NCBI RefSeq assembly: GCF_008831285.2
Contig: NC_045143.1
Span: 4,349,503-4,413,502 of the forward strand
DNA from: Nymphaea colorata
Lineage: Eukaryota > Streptophyta > Magnoliopsida > Nymphaeales > Nymphaeaceae
DNA length: 64,000 nucleotides
Reading direction: 5' to 3'
The notes below the pieces were generated by a model. It was not told the origin of the DNA and did not search any database. It saw only the letters and a program-made list of their open reading frames with translations. Shown one piece after another: positions 1-12,875 of the stretch (position 1 is the first letter of the stretch; every line of letters begins with the position of its first letter). The position numbers and the translations under genes were made by a program.

Positions 1-2129
1 TTCTTCAACTTAAAGAACTTGCTCTGAAATTCCATCCGATGAACTTATTCTTCTATTCAAGTGGTAAACTTATTGAGAATATTGTTCTTACTTTTTAATA
101 GCAACCGATGTTATGAAAATCAGAAACTGAATCAAATTAGTTGGCCGTCAATTTGACGATTCAGCTGAAACAGTTCTGAGTCTGCAAAATATATTATTAT
201 ATTTTTTACGAAATAAACATAAAAGGTCTCTAAACTAAAGTAAAAATATTTAAGAATCGCGAAACGCTATGTGACAGGTTGCACCGGTTCATCCGCTGAT
301 GAATCGAATTGGTTTACCATGAGGTTGAATAATATTGGCCGACCCACACAAAATTTTACAACACTGCTAACAACTGTTACATGTTTTTAAGGTCTTGTAA
401 TCAAAGTAGGCAGAAGACGACATGCAATGACATTTTTCTCGATTTAAAGGTATTTTTTATCGTATTAAAAAGTATGATAGCCAAAACAAAAAGGAAACAA
501 AAACACAAACATAAAAATCATTATTGGGTACTGGAAATAAGGAATTCATTAATGGGTATCAGGAATTTATTTGGTTAATCGCTAAAGAAAAATGCTTTTC
601 CACTGTCCGTGCTCATTGTTATCTCGAAGCGACAAATGCAAAGCACATACGAATAAAGTTGTCTTTCTTTATTATGTCAGTCACTTTAATTATGGGCTCC
701 CCAAAATTTGCAAGTTTGCAAGTTCACGTGTATACGATAAGAAATTTGATTATCCGGCATGAACACAAAATGTCATCAAATTTTTGTGAAGAAATGCAAA
801 ACCAGTGGTTGCATCTTCGGAAAAACGTCATGCGGCTACAATCAGAAGAAGGAAAAGAAAAAGTGTTCGGAAAGAACTCACGTGCCATGAACTCAGTTTA
901 TCAATCCTCCTTAGGCTGTTAAGCTTGTCATGTTCTTGTGGTTGTGTTTCCTTGTCGAATACCATTCACTCATTTCGCCAATGCCTTTAATCGCTATTAA
1001 TGGGATTCCACTTGCATGGGAGCTACCCATGATGGTAGGTGAACCCCGGGACAGTAGACAATACTGGCCGCAGTCAGAGAATCTATGTGGCTATACTTTT
1101 TATACAATCTTTTTTTAATGCATTCACAGAAACAGGTAGAACTTAACTATAGAACAGCAACTTATCGGGCCAAAATATTATCAGATAACTAAGGAAATTC
1201 ACTGTCCAACAATTGAATTAACATGTTTCCGTATCATGTTTGAGTCTCAAAACATTCAGAACCTTTTTACCACTATGAGATTATTCTTACGTTTCCGTTT
1301 CCTTATCATGTTTGATTTAGTGGCCCTTTTTTTTTTATTCTCGCACGCACAAATTTAGCCACCTAAAAGAGTCAAATATGCATTTCAACTACAGTTGTCT
1401 GGAACAGCCTCGGTTCAGAAACACAATTCATCAGATAGTACTCTCTCGCTCTCTCTGTGGATCCCTCATTTTTTTCTTGTGTAACGCCCTTTCAAGTGTG
1501 TGTGTTGATACATTCCGTTTAAGCATAATGAGCTATCAAATATGGAGTCATCCAAAATCAGCTGGTGGAGGACGTTCTACGCCCTAAAAGCATCTCCAAT
1601 TTATTTTTGAGACACAAGTTGTCTTTATTAAGAAACTCCCTGTTGAGCGATTGCTTCTCACACCTCTGAGAAGCTTTTATTTAGGAAAGAAGAACGACAC
1701 ATTGTTACCGACTAGTAGTCGCCCACAATAAAGACAAACATCAAAGCAGTCTTCATAACATAACAAGATACACAACTCACAGGTACCATAACCCTGTCAA
1801 TTGGCAGATAGCAGCTGAAAATGTCCCAACTAATTTGTTCTCTCGCAATTCCCTTTAGACCAACATAGCTAATTATCCGTTCAGAGGAAACGTCATTCTC
1901 AAAGCATGCTTACGGTAAGATATAGAACTCACGAAAATGGTTTTATTAGAATAACTACATCATGCTTGAAATTGCTACCTGGTTTTGACAACATGAAATA
2001 ATTATTCCAAAAGAATTTTCAAATGCTTGGTGTGCAGAAAACAACTGAATCAAAATTTTTACCGTTAGGAGAAGAACAGCCATATAGATTGATAGGTATG
2101 TCGTCTACTTAACATTGTGATACACAAAG
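1..2129. other. Intergenic, no gene seen
   Basis: No open frame here looks like a protein I recognise; the short ORFs are low-complexity and overlap on both strands. The only local structure noted is a short perfect hairpin at 1653-1674, with 8-base arms around a 6-base loop, which could be chance. The stretch lies downstream of the MATE relic on the minus strand and may once have carried its later exons, but no trace is convincing. Confidence 0.5.
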
Positions 2130-2800
2130 CAACGCAATCGATCACCTTTAAGAGGAATAGAAATACATTCACAAGTTCTATATGCATAGCAAAAAGAGAA
2201 CAAAATGATGAAAATTGTACGGAACAAGCAGGAAACTTTTCCAGAAGGTTCCAAATGAAGATGGTCCCTCGGCAGCTTACTAAGAACCATGATAATAATA
2301 GATCAAAGTTATTATGTGATGGCAATATGAAGACACAATTCAGTTCACCTGCTAGATCAACCAGTACATCAATCATCATAGACCCCAACAAGCTTGAGAA
2401 TATGGTTTGGGAAGATTTAGACTCGAGTCAAAATCAAGGTCGTGCAGAACAGAATAACCTGTGACTTCTGCATGCAAATCACCAGCATCCTGAACCTGTC
2501 GGCACCAAAGGCCTGTCTACATTGTCTCTCCAGGGCACTTTCATACCCAATTGCCATGTCTTACCAACCCCACAACCACAGGGTTCTCTATGGACACAGC
2601 TAAGAGCTTGAGCTCCCCAACCTGACCAGTGAAGGTCAGTGTGAGGGCACCCAGTAAGTAGATGAATATGGAGGTGAAGATGGTAGGGGCTGCTCGGTGC
2701 CACAGCTTCCTGTTCTCTATACAGTCTGAACAACCTCCTCCACAGAGGGAGCTGCTCTGGTTCTCTAACAGAAGGGTCTATATCTTCACTTCTCTAACAG
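2130..2800 (-). pseudogene. Decayed MATE (DTX/multidrug and toxin extrusion) transporter, N-terminal part
   Basis: Read on the minus strand in shifting frames, this matches the start of a plant MATE efflux carrier. An N-terminal PLLLENQSS-like stretch comes first, followed by KLWHRAAPTIFTSIFIYLLG (2648-2708). After a one-base shift come LTFTGQVGELKLLAVSIEN, then an LGM..ALE..CRQAFGA-like block broken by stops and another shift (around 2490-2560), then QKSQVILFCTTLIL and an ILKLVG-like block near 2390-2440. The order matches the family: first membrane helix, the GHVGxxELAAxS loop, the LCGQAFGA motif, the second-helix pair. Weaker similarity (an EKFxxAxSxV-like stretch) continues to about 2130. 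At least two frameshifts and several stops rule out a working protein. The second half of the family, about 250 residues, is not seen. Intact members are H+-coupled exporters of the vacuole or plasma membrane. Confidence 0.75.
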
Positions 2801-2928
2801 AAACTCTGAATGCGGGCCGTTTTCTTTCCCGAGGGACTTTTCAAAAACATTAGCAAGCTTAGTGATCAGAATCATCACATTATCAGCAGAAGTTTTGCAA
2901 ACAAATTAAACAGAATAGAAGAAGTGAT

Positions 2929-3156
2929 GAAATTAAAGTTACAAGAGTATTTCTTCACTAGAAAAGGAATTAAATAAGTTCGAGATTGTTGCTTTACTGA
3001 AACTAAATTAGTTCAATGGTAATTTTATCATTCTCACGAAATTAAAGTTACAAAGAGTATTTTTCACTAAGCAAAGTAATTAAATCAGTTTAAAACCTTT
3101 GCTTTGCTGAAACTAAATTAGTTCAATGGTAATTTTAAGTTTTTAACATTCTCACG
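2929..3156. repeat. Two-copy tandem duplication, period about 110 bp
   Basis: Copy 1 (2929-3037) and copy 2 (3038-3156) share blocks such as aaattaaagttacaa, actaaattagttcaatggta and attctcac in the same order and spacing. They have diverged by point changes and small indels. There is no coding capacity. Confidence 0.8.
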
Positions 3157-4710
3157 CTTTCTATGACTTCGTCTAAAGAAAATACTGCCACTGACCTGTG
3201 GGGTTTCTTTGGATTTATAACTACCCAGGCTTCGACTGTTATCCCTTTTGATCTAGCCACTTCTGCTTGTGTCTGAAGTTCATTGTTCCGAGTCTCCAGC
3301 CTGATGCTTCATGTAAGCAGTGGAACCTGAAAAGGTCAAAAACTAGAATCAGATATCAGTATTTCTCATGCTTATAGGCAGATATGAGATATGACTTCTC
3401 ACTAAGTGTAAAAAAGTAAAGCAAAAATCAGAATGAAAAATGAATAAGTTCATCTGAAAAGGAAAATTTGGGGGCAACTGGCTGAGAAAATCAGGAAGAA
3501 GCATTTCACACTCAGCAAGGAGGATATGACAAGGCATCAAGGCTACATTTACTGTGGTTGCTCCTTGAATCACTTGATGAAAGTTCGTATTTTTTGAAGA
3601 AGGCAGGTGGTGAACATCATGGAAAACAACAGGCACTTTAAATTTTTATCAAGGATGATCTCATCAACTACTTTTCTTTGATTCAAATTGCAGGGTTTTT
3701 CAGCTGACGACTATCTCTGAATATGGCAGGTTAATTGAGCCTTGGTGTTACATTGGGCTCATATGGTAAAGTTGTAGCAGAGACCAGTAAACAAGCTTCA
3801 AAAACCCAACATTGGAAGTACAAATAAATCAAGTACATCGCATCTATGGGAACAATACTACCAAGCAATCTCCTTATGATTGTGCTCAAAGTAAGAGCTG
3901 AAACAGGAAATGAGAAATTAGCTTGTGTTCATTGAGTAACCAAGCAAAGCACGCACCTTCACTTTCCACATGGAGAGTAAGCCAAACCAGCAACAAATCA
4001 ATCAATTCCCTTAAACTCTGCCATAATCTCACAGATCACCAAAAGAATATTGAATTCCACTCCCTCCACAACTCAGCCACATAGTCAAACCTCCGGATCT
4101 AGGGAAATAGCCTGCAGGGCAATGCATACTTGCAAGGTCACGAACTTTCTAGACCTAAACGAGACAAACACATGTTGAAGAGCAGGGACATAAATCTGGA
4201 GGTTCAAATCAAATAATAATTCCCCAGGACTACAGGCCCTTACACGTCTATGCACCAAAACTGTCCGTAGCTTCTTTTTCTTCTTCTTGAAAAAGGGGAA
4301 CATAAAGGGGAACAAAATATTGGCCCAACTTCATGCAAATATTTCAAGCCTCCATCAAAGAAGTTTTATGCGCCTATCCACCACAACTTCTATCCAGAGA
4401 GCGTGGCAGACGCGGTGCAGAGGGTTAACTCTAACCTCTGCAGAAATCACACCGAAGAATAACAAAAAGGCAAAGAACAGAGGAAAATAAACAGGAACAT
4501 GAACTGGAAAAGAAAGAATAATTGAACTAACTGAAATTAAGGTTTCATAATCACATGCTAGACTCAAAAAGGAAAAATGTGCCCTTTAAATAGGGCTGCA
4601 GACTAACATAATGGGTTTGGATCCCAGATCCAATTGCAAGATCCAAACCTGCAATAAAAGATCACAAATAAGGAAAAAAAAAAACACTAACAGCTCTATG
4701 TCAATATGCC
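3157..4710. other. Intergenic, no gene seen
   Basis: A minus-strand open frame of about 95 codons lies at 3349-3636, but it matches no family I know, has no splice context and is Phe/His-rich. I treat it as chance. Nothing else is supportable between the MATE relic and the K+ channel 3' flank. Confidence 0.45.
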
Positions 4711-4935
4711 ACAATTTGTAGTGAAGTCTGCAAATATTGAAAATCCAAAATTGTGACAGGAGTTGTCTCTTTGACGCTTTCACTGGAATAGACAATTTGA
4801 GAGGCGATTAAACAACTAGTAATCAAACGTTCACTCTTATTCACAATTCCGCATATTGAAACTTCAAAAATTTTGCTGGAATTTGCAGATTTGATACTTT
4901 CACTGGAAATGTACACAACTGAGAGGCCATTGATG
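4711..4935. repeat. Diverged two-copy tandem duplication, period about 120 bp
   Basis: Copy 1 (about 4711-4830) and copy 2 (about 4831-4935) share ordered blocks: attgaaa, a gctttcactgg/actttcactgg block, and gagaggc. The cactgg word recurs exactly 120 bases apart (4781 and 4901). The copies are clearly diverged, so this is an old event in the K+ channel 3' flank. Confidence 0.65.
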
Positions 4936-5252
4936 CTACGGCAATAAGCACTTTCCTTAAGCTGGAAATGTGATGCTTACACATGTAAACATGTAAAAAA
5001 GATTCCAGAAGCTGCTAGAACTGGCGGTATCCTTACTTTATTTAATACAAAGATCTCCAAATGCACGACCAGTCAACTATGATCATAGCAACCCCTCTTT
5101 ATGGCTCAGGAACTCCAACAACCAAGAGACCCATGACCAAGAGAATTGTGAATTAGCTCTGGAATGAACCTTGTCTGACATTCATGTCATCCTTTGAGCA
5201 CCCTGTGAGCAAACCTATCTCAACTGTGGGTTAAGAGATTGGCAGATAAAAG

Positions 5253-8200
5253 TTACAACTCTCCTGTCTCTTCTTTAAAAACAGTTGACTTCCCATCTTC
5301 AACTAGAAACAAATGATCTCCATCCCTTATTAAGCTTATGTCATCAATATCAGCTTTATCTACAGTTAGGACCCGTGTAGGCAAAAGGCCAAACTTCTCG
5401 GCACCAATATGAAGTAGCTCTTCCATTGTCCCAGGCAGCCAAATAAGCTTCCCACCATCATGGCCTGTTCGGAGACCATGTATCGTCACTCTCTTAGGGA
5501 TGACCTCACCTCCTATTGTGCCATTCTTCTGGTCTTCAAGAGACACTGGACCCACTCCTTTACCAAAATCATGTGCCAAAGACAGGATACCAAAGAGTGA
5601 ATTCCGAAAGTTGTCTGATTCTCGCCTATGTTGATCAACTGTAAATGAAGGCCGGAGGAAGAGTGGGTTAGGCATGCTACTGGCATTCTTCAGTGTAGGA
5701 GGAGCCAGCTTTGGTGCCAATAAATGAGAATCGGATCCCGTCTTACTAAGACAGCTCCCTCCCATGGAGCTGAATAGAGCCTTTATCTCTTCATGGCACT
5801 GCTGCTCTGCCAATGCAACTGGGGTCCAACCTTGTTGATCTGGCTTCTTAATGTCAGCACCATGGTCTACAAGAAACTTGACAGCATCAACATTCCCTTC
5901 ACAGACAGCCACATGAAGTGCAGTTGTCCCATTGCTCCTTGCAATTGTTACGTCACCACCATAATACACTATGTCCTTCAGCATCTGAATACTGCTGCGC
6001 TCAGCAGCAACACAAGCAAAGTTGGCCATGTCACCAGATTGTAGATTTGCACCATTTTCAAATAACAGCTTGCTCACTGCATCATGTCCTGAAACTATTG
6101 ATTCCCATAGTGGTACACTTCCATCCAAATCTGTTTGCAAGGATAAAAAGCTGAACTTCAGTAGTAGACTACAAAAGGCTACATCTAGCAGAAAAGAGTG
6201 TTGAAATATTACATTATTAACCAACTCAAAACAACCAGCAGCCTTGGGAAACTTGTGTTAGTCAAATGAAGATAATTTTGAAACATTTGGCAGCAAAAGT
6301 CAATGACTTGGACATTGATATTGTACCTCGGATGTTAACGTCTGCGTTATGATCAATCAGAAGTTGAACACATTTTTCATTTCCATCAGCTGCTGCTATA
6401 TGCTGATAACAGAAAGAGAAAATTTAAATTTGTAATAGACAAGACTAATGCCAAGAGGTTACCAATATACTGATAATCACATTTAATCAACTCCTAACAT
6501 CTAAGGATAAATAAATTTACTAACCAGTGCTGTTTTCCCGCTTATGTCAGCTTCATTTGGGTCTAATCCACTTTGTAATAGTTGTTTCAATAGCGAGTCA
6601 TCTCCTCTTTGTGCAGCAAAACAAAGGTTAAGAGGCAAATGCATTCTTCCTCTCTTTAGCATATTCTCAGTCTCTGCTAGAACTCCTTGCATCACTGGAT
6701 CATCACTTTCTTTCAAGTGCTGTTCAACAAAGAAGTAAGAAATTAATAACATAAAAGCACGTTCCCGGATTCAAGAAGAGAAATTACATGCACTACAAGC
6801 ATGTATGTAAAAACTCCCTTCAATTAGACAAACTAGTTCTTTTCTAGAAATATCAGCACCTGAAAGGCTGAAACAAACCTAACAGCAATCACTCCTTAAC
6901 ATGCAAAAGCTTCACCTAGTGTTTTTGGTGAAAGTAACAACAGAGAGACTCCCAATGTTTAGTGATACAAAAATTGCTACAGCAAGTATCATGTCATAAA
7001 TACAAATTTTGATCTTACAGACCTGCAAAAAATTACGAAGGATTATGGTTCCATCTCCAGCATTAGACTGAACTATATTCAGGAACGTGGTACGATTCAT
7101 CCGTAAAAGCTGGCAAAGTCTCCTTGTACGAACTGTAAATAGTTGAGGCCTGTAACATAAAACTCCTATTTCTCCAATAACGTCTCCAGCACGTGCATCA
7201 CCGACAATCTGAAATCAGCTCATCCATTAATCATATTTGACCTACAAGTTGTAAAGTAACAGAAATTTACAAGGATTTTTTGAAAGAACGTGGATGATAT
7301 AAATTGGGAAATTTATTTTTAATAAGCAAAATAAAAGCTTGCATCCTCTGAGAGGTTTACATGAATAGGATAAGATTTGAGCTAGGAGTTGGTAATAAAG
7401 TTGGCCGGATATGCTACGGAACATGTTTCAAGTCAAGAAAAGTATACTGGAATCTTAGAAAACAGCAAGAAAAAACAACACTTGCCTGCTCCGATCCATT
7501 CTTGTACATAATAAGGTCCTGAAAAATAAAGATAAATGGGACAAAGATAAGATTAAAAGTTGTTGGACCTCAACAAGGACCAAGATAAAGTGGAGCAATT
7601 TCAGAGGCATACCACAGCACCAGTCACCAGAATATAAAAGTCTGTAGGTGCTTCATTTTGCAAGATAACATCCTCCTTTGGTGGAAAATATTCAGCTTTC
7701 ATCTCAGAGACCTTGAGTGAAAATTTCAAGCAACGCAGATATAGTGGCAAAAATCAGTAGAATAAAAAAAATCAAGACAAAGGAAATACAAAGCTACTTA
7801 CCAACTGAAAAATCAAATCAGTTGAAACCCCTCCAAATAGATAAACTTTATCAACTAGAGCATAGAATAGATAGTGGGAAATGCTGGAACGAATGGCTTT
7901 TGGAAGGGAGTCTAGAGTTTCTTGCTGCTGCAGTCCTTCTGAATCAGTTCTGTACTTTAGACACAAATGTGCAAGCATTTGATCTTGCAACCGTGTAGGT
8001 AACTGATTTCGTATTCCAAAACTTGAGGCTGCTTGAATTGTATCTCTCTGTAGTGCACAAAAAGCACCAACAGAAAGGGAGAAATAAGGAGGTAAAGCAA
8101 TCACTAAAAGAAATAAAGTCAAGCAAACAATATGAGAAGTTTCACTAGTAGTGACAAAGACTCACAAATTTCCTTGTACGGCTGGTACCATGGACTACTA

Positions 8201-10934
8201 GATTAGTCATGTTACCAATCAAATATGCAGTCAATCCAAGATTGAATAACATGTATGCAATATCAAATATCATCTCTCTTTCATTTTGCGGATGTAGGTC
8301 ACCATATCCAACAGTAGTAAGTGTGGTAATTGACCAATACATTGATGTCACATAGCGGACCCACAAGGTTTCTGATTTAAAATCAGGCAACGATGCTCCA
8401 ATCCATGTTTTTGCTGGGTCAGGGTACTTTGCTGCAAGGAGATAATAGAAACACCCAGCACAATGAACTGCAAACAAAGTTACCTACATAGAGCAAATAT
8501 TAGATGAGCTTATTCCAAGAAGGGGGAATGGAGAAAGGGGGTCCTTACACAACAGGTAAGTACTCTAGAAAACTTACACAGATAAGCTTCACACAGCGAA
8601 CCCAAAAGTAGCTGAATTTTCTGTCCTTCTCCAACCTGTCCATTCACAGGTCCCATTAGCAAAATCCAACAACAGAACTTTTTTATTTCCAGATATTTTT
8701 CAGAGCCATAAAACAAATTCCAGCAGTGTAATCTTCTCCTAGGGTAACCTACAGTTGTCATCAGCATTTCAAATGACCAAGTATACATTCCAACTCATAA
8801 AAGAATCAAGATTCTGAAAGTTGCACTTGCATGTAGGAGACTCAATTTCTGGCAACCTTTTCCAGAACAGAATTGTTCTTTGCAAACTGTTTCCAGGACC
8901 AAAAACCTTTCCCGAAAATTGTGCCATCAAAAGACTAAATTTGTTTGCATCACACCAGGAGACATAGTCTTTTCATGTGTTTCCCTTATACATCGTACCC
9001 TTTTTCCCATACAAGATTCGTGGTGTAAGTTTTTTCTTTCCTTTTTATTGGTTATATGGTTTCATGTCACATATGAAATGGAGAAATTTCATCATATCAT
9101 CCACAATTTTTATTCCTTCTTTATATGTGTTGAGTTAACTCCTAAATTCTTGTTTTGGACTTAAACATTTCCTTTATGATATTTAAAAGCATATTCAGAA
9201 TTCGCCACACTATATGCACATTGGCATGAAGAAAAACTTCTGTAATTCCCTTACAGTTGTAATCTATGTATTACATATTTTAAGAAAATAAGTTACCAGT
9301 TCTTACGATTGGTTATGGCTATGGTCAACAAACAAACTTGTGTAAATTGATAAAATTCATCATCCATGCTAAAATAATATCACTTTTGATAGTGCATGTA
9401 AGATGCATGCTTTTGCAATTTGACAAGCTAAAAAAGTCTCATTTTCAGCTTTTAAATTTAGAATACCAAAATCCTCAACTTTATATCTTTCTACCTATTT
9501 GATACGATAAATCCACATGTAGGACAGGTCACAACATGCCGCTTTTGCCAAAAGAGAACGGCTAATGCAGGTAAGGAACAGACATAGATCATATTATGAC
9601 ATCAATTGTAAGGCTCAAAAGCACATAAAATTGTTTCTTTAAGACAAGAGACAGTGAGTCTAGTGCAGAGTTGCTATAAGCACATTTAAAGGTTTCAACC
9701 ATGTGTAATCAAGTATGAAGCTTTGAAATACCTGGCAAATAGAGCACTAACTCTCCGAAGCCGCCACAGTCTAAGCATGTTGAAGAACCCATAAGATCTG
9801 AGGCTTCTCGGTAAGATCTTTCGAGCAAGCTCCGATGGTATAGTGGAGATGACATCTAGAATAAACCAAGAAAACAAGTATTTCCGAGTAATCTTTCGTC
9901 GATCATCGATAAGCAGGTACGTGTTCCTATCGACGTAAGCAACAAAGAAGGTCATGACAATATCAACTGCGAAGAACGCATTGACGACATTATCCAACAC
10001 CGCAAGGGTTCCCTTTGCCGCATTCAGGAATCCAAACTCGAACGGTGACACCCACGCAGAGTAGATAACCAGAAGGATTAGAAAAATTTCCCACGCTCTG
10101 CAAGCAAAAGCAGCTTCAAGACTCTTATAACCACAGACAATAAAATTATGGGCACTGAAATCAAAATTATGATCCTCGGCGGAAAAAAAAAAAGTAAAAC
10201 ATGCATTATTTGCATTTTGCACAGCGAGGTTACATGCATTGGAACTTGGGAGACTTCAAGTAAGACTCAAACTCACCTCCTACAATCAGAAGCGTAACGA
10301 CAGAACCCAAAAATTGGGTCGCCTACAAAACGGAACTTATGTGCAAGACACATCCAATGATGCAAAAAAAAATACACATCCGAAGCAATTAACAGAGGAA
10401 TTTAATGGGGACATAAAGGAAGAATCCCCCATGCTTCCTAACATTAAGAGAAATCTGTTCACAAATTGTAACGACAAATTCTTCCCCGAAAGACGAGCAA
10501 AAGATGAAGATAAGTTCAGGAAAAAAAAAACCTCCAGAAACCAAAACCATGAAACGCATGATAATCATAGAAGAAAAAAAAAGAGCAAAAATACAAAAAC
10601 AATAAGGGAGAAGTAAAGGAAAACTGTGCTTGGCACAATGAGAATGTAATATAATTTCCTTGTACTCAATGACAAAAGCGAGTTAAAATTTGTACAACAT
10701 ATATAAAAAAAAAACAAAAAAAACAAAAAAAAAAAACAAAAACAAAGGTGAAGAAACTTCAAGAAAGAAAGAAAAGAACCTGTAACGACGATCATAAGGA
10801 GAGATGATGAAGTCCTTAAGCTTGACTCGGCGGTTGCTCCTGGCGCCAAGTGGAGGGAGGATGCCATGCGAAAGGCTGTAATGGCTGTCCTCTAACGAGC
10901 CCAGCTGGTCACCCCCGCACACCGGAACTCTCAT
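5253..10934 (-). CDS. AKT1: AKT1-type inward-rectifying Shaker K+ channel, 11 exons
   Basis: Exons in coding order: 10780-10934, 9732-10097, 8578-8635, 8166-8483, 7802-8047, 7613-7711, 7486-7518, 7023-7208, 6525-6719, 6327-6402, 5253-6130. They total 2610 nt and 869 codons, close to the 857 aa of Arabidopsis AKT1, and all phases close. The start sits in the family context ([20 protein letters not shown]). Helices S1-S4 run from residue 53, with S4 as [14 protein letters not shown] near 158-172. The pore is TTVGYGD (249-255), the K+ filter. A cyclic-nucleotide-binding-like domain spans about 370-490, ankyrin repeats about 520-690, and the KHA domain about 785-862. In the family this is a plasma-membrane, hyperpolarisation-activated K+ uptake channel of roots, activated by CBL-CIPK kinases through the ankyrin region. 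Group I membership (AKT1/AKT5/SPIK) is secure; the exact ortholog is inferred. Intron 7 has a GC donor. Confidence 0.97.
7209..7485 (-). other. GC-AG intron (intron 7 of the K+ channel gene)
   Basis: The upstream exon (7486-7518, 11 codons, 33 nt) ends ...GGA TCG GAG CAG and is followed by gcaagtg, matching the known GC-donor consensus AG|GCAAGT. The intron ends in ttcag. No GT donor nearby keeps the [14 protein letters not shown] junction of the cyclic-nucleotide-binding domain in frame. Confidence 0.85.
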
Positions 10935-10962
10935 CGTTCAGCTCTCCTTCTCCCTCTCTTGC

Positions 10963-10990
10963 AGAAGAGGAGGAGGAGGAGGAGGAGGAA
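10963..10990 (-). repeat. CCT trinucleotide tract in the K+ channel 5' leader
   Basis: A run of about eight GGA units on the plus strand (CCT on the coding strand) starts about 30 bases upstream of the channel start codon. It therefore lies in the presumed 5' untranslated leader. Pyrimidine-rich leaders are common in plant genes, so a regulatory role is only conjecture. Confidence 0.6.
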
Positions 10991-11167
10991 GTCTCCGTAC
11001 CAAATCTAAAACATTCCTAAAACCCCATGACGCCAATCTCCGGTGTGATTACGATGGCGCATTGAGCATCGTATCAATATCTCTCACCTCCCTCTCGATC
11101 GCTCCGCCTCTCTCTCCGGTTGTCCCGTTGGAAGACGCCCTCCCTCCGGCCCCGCCTTCGCCGCCGC

Positions 11168-11174
11168 TATTTAA
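11168..11174 (-). promoter_or_regulatory. Possible TATA-like box of the K+ channel gene
   Basis: The coding strand reads TTAAATA about 235 bases upstream of the start codon, inside a locally GC-rich promoter-like stretch (11100-11180). The position would give a leader of about 200 nt. No transcript data support it. Confidence 0.25.
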
Positions 11175-11334
11175 CGAGGGGTGGTGGGGCCACCATTAGA
11201 TTACGATCCCAACGTTTTTACGCCCATGCCACCGCGCTTATGCAAGCCATACGCACCATTTGGATTTTGGAGAGAGAAAGAGGATGAACACGGGGAAGCC
11301 CCTCTTCGTGGGCCCCACTTATTTTTTTTTTATG

Positions 11335-11372
11335 ATAAATCCAGTTTTTCTGATAAATCCAGTTTTTCTGAT
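11335..11372. repeat. 18-bp tandem repeat
   Basis: The unit ataaatccagtttttctg occurs twice head to tail, followed by a partial third copy. It lies upstream of the K+ channel promoter region and has no known function. Confidence 0.8.
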
Positions 11373-11523
11373 AATGACAGTTTGGATCCTCTGAGCGGTA
11401 CTTTTTTGCAGTCCACCTGCCTCCCGTGAGCCCCGCTTTCACTGTAGAACTTTGTTGGAGAATCTGTGGGCCTCCACGTTCTCCCCCTCCCCACAACTCG
11501 TTCTATTTTCCCACCTCCTATCA

Positions 11524-11905
11524 GGCCGCGTTTGACACCCCTGGGAAAATCTCTGTCTCGTTTTCCCCTTCCTTTTTTTTCGCTTTCACCAGTTACTTTG
11601 TTTTTATGAAGAGCTTTCTTATTAAGGAAGAAAGGAAATGGAATTGAATTGCATCGTTCTGGTTTTAGTTTTTTCCTTGACAACAAAAAAAATCAATTTC
11701 CAACTAAACTTTTTTAGTGAGCATGAATAGTATTTTATCTTACTGGAAAAAAGAGTCAAAGCTTCCACCCAACCTCGTGTCAACTTTCAGTGCGGCGCTT
11801 TTATTGAGCTTCGGTTTGCAGGTCAATGGCCCATTTACTACAATACAGAGAATTGACGTCTCAAACATTCAAACCAAAAACTAGCTGCCTGTCAACTCGG
11901 CCCTA
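11524..11905. mobile_element. Possible PIF/Harbinger-like MITE
   Basis: The left end reads ggccgcgtttgacaccc and the reverse complement of the right end reads gggccgagttgacaggc, giving imperfect terminal inverted repeats starting with GGCC(G). The flanks tca and taa could be a decayed 3-bp TWA target duplication. The length is about 380 bp and no transposase frame is seen. This is a tentative call from ends only. Confidence 0.35.
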
Positions 11906-12654
11906 ACTCTTGTACCAACCTCCTTTTAATACTATACCATACCATGTTTTTTAAAGTCTTTATTAATTATTAAAAAAGAACTCTGAACATTATAAAGACC
12001 CTCAATTTGAAAGAAAATACAACAATTTAGGGTCCCCCACACTGTCGGCATAAGCGTGTCAGGGCCAACTTTTTCTATTAAAACTAAAAAGAAGAACTCA
12101 CTGCAGACGAGTTCAAGAAGATCATCACCAATGAATGCCCCCTTTGAGGCAGCAGCTAAAAGAGACAGACACCAAAGAATATTTTTCCCAACAATTCAAA
12201 AATTGTAACAAGAAATATAAACGGAAGGAATTTGGTTCCCATGGTTCCATTTTTCCATTCATGTGAAGGTGAAAAGAAAGAAAGACCTGATTAATAATCG
12301 GTTCAGACACAAGAAAAGATTTTGGATCTGGATCCCCTGAATGCATGATCATTTTGCATGCAATCTGAATCCAAATGGTACTCTTCTGCGGCTCTGCCAT
12401 CCAAACCCATCTCGAGGCGGATTTGATAATTATGCGTGGCTATATCAAACCCGAATTTCAACTTTTTAACCCGCGTGGCTGAGCATATTCGCTCTTTACA
12501 AAAATCCTCTACCAGCTTCTTGCTCCTTGCGTATTGTGCAATCATATTTAATTAATGAACTGTATTATACATTTCAATAGCACTGTGGAAGATGTCAGGC
12601 TTGTTACCAATGTCATGTCACCTATAGAAAACCAATTATTTATATATATAAAAG

Positions 12655-12823
12655 TTTATTATGGTTTTTTTTAAAGTTATTCAACCATTTAACTAGGATC
12701 CTATGGTTAAAAGAAAACAAGAAAAAAAATCTAATGGTATTTTCATCATCTAGTATTACCTCACACTTATTTTTTTTATTTTTCTCTCGATCACTCATTT
12801 GTTTTAGATCGACCACCCTTATT

Positions 12824-12830
<7 letters not shown>
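12655..12830. mobile_element. Half copy of the MITE family seen complete at 48373-48800
   Basis: Blocks shared in order with the reverse complement of the right half of the 48373-48800 element: ttttttaaagttattcaac, a polyA-rich run, then attttcatcatcta, an AT-rich spacer, tttctctcgatca and ttttagatcgacca. The copy stops abruptly at the (AT)n array beginning at 12826. Confidence 0.5.

Positions 12831-12874
<44 letters not shown>
12826..12874. repeat. (AT)n microsatellite
   Basis: About 24 uninterrupted AT units directly abutting the truncated MITE copy. Confidence 0.95.
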
Positions 12875-12875
<1 letters not shown>

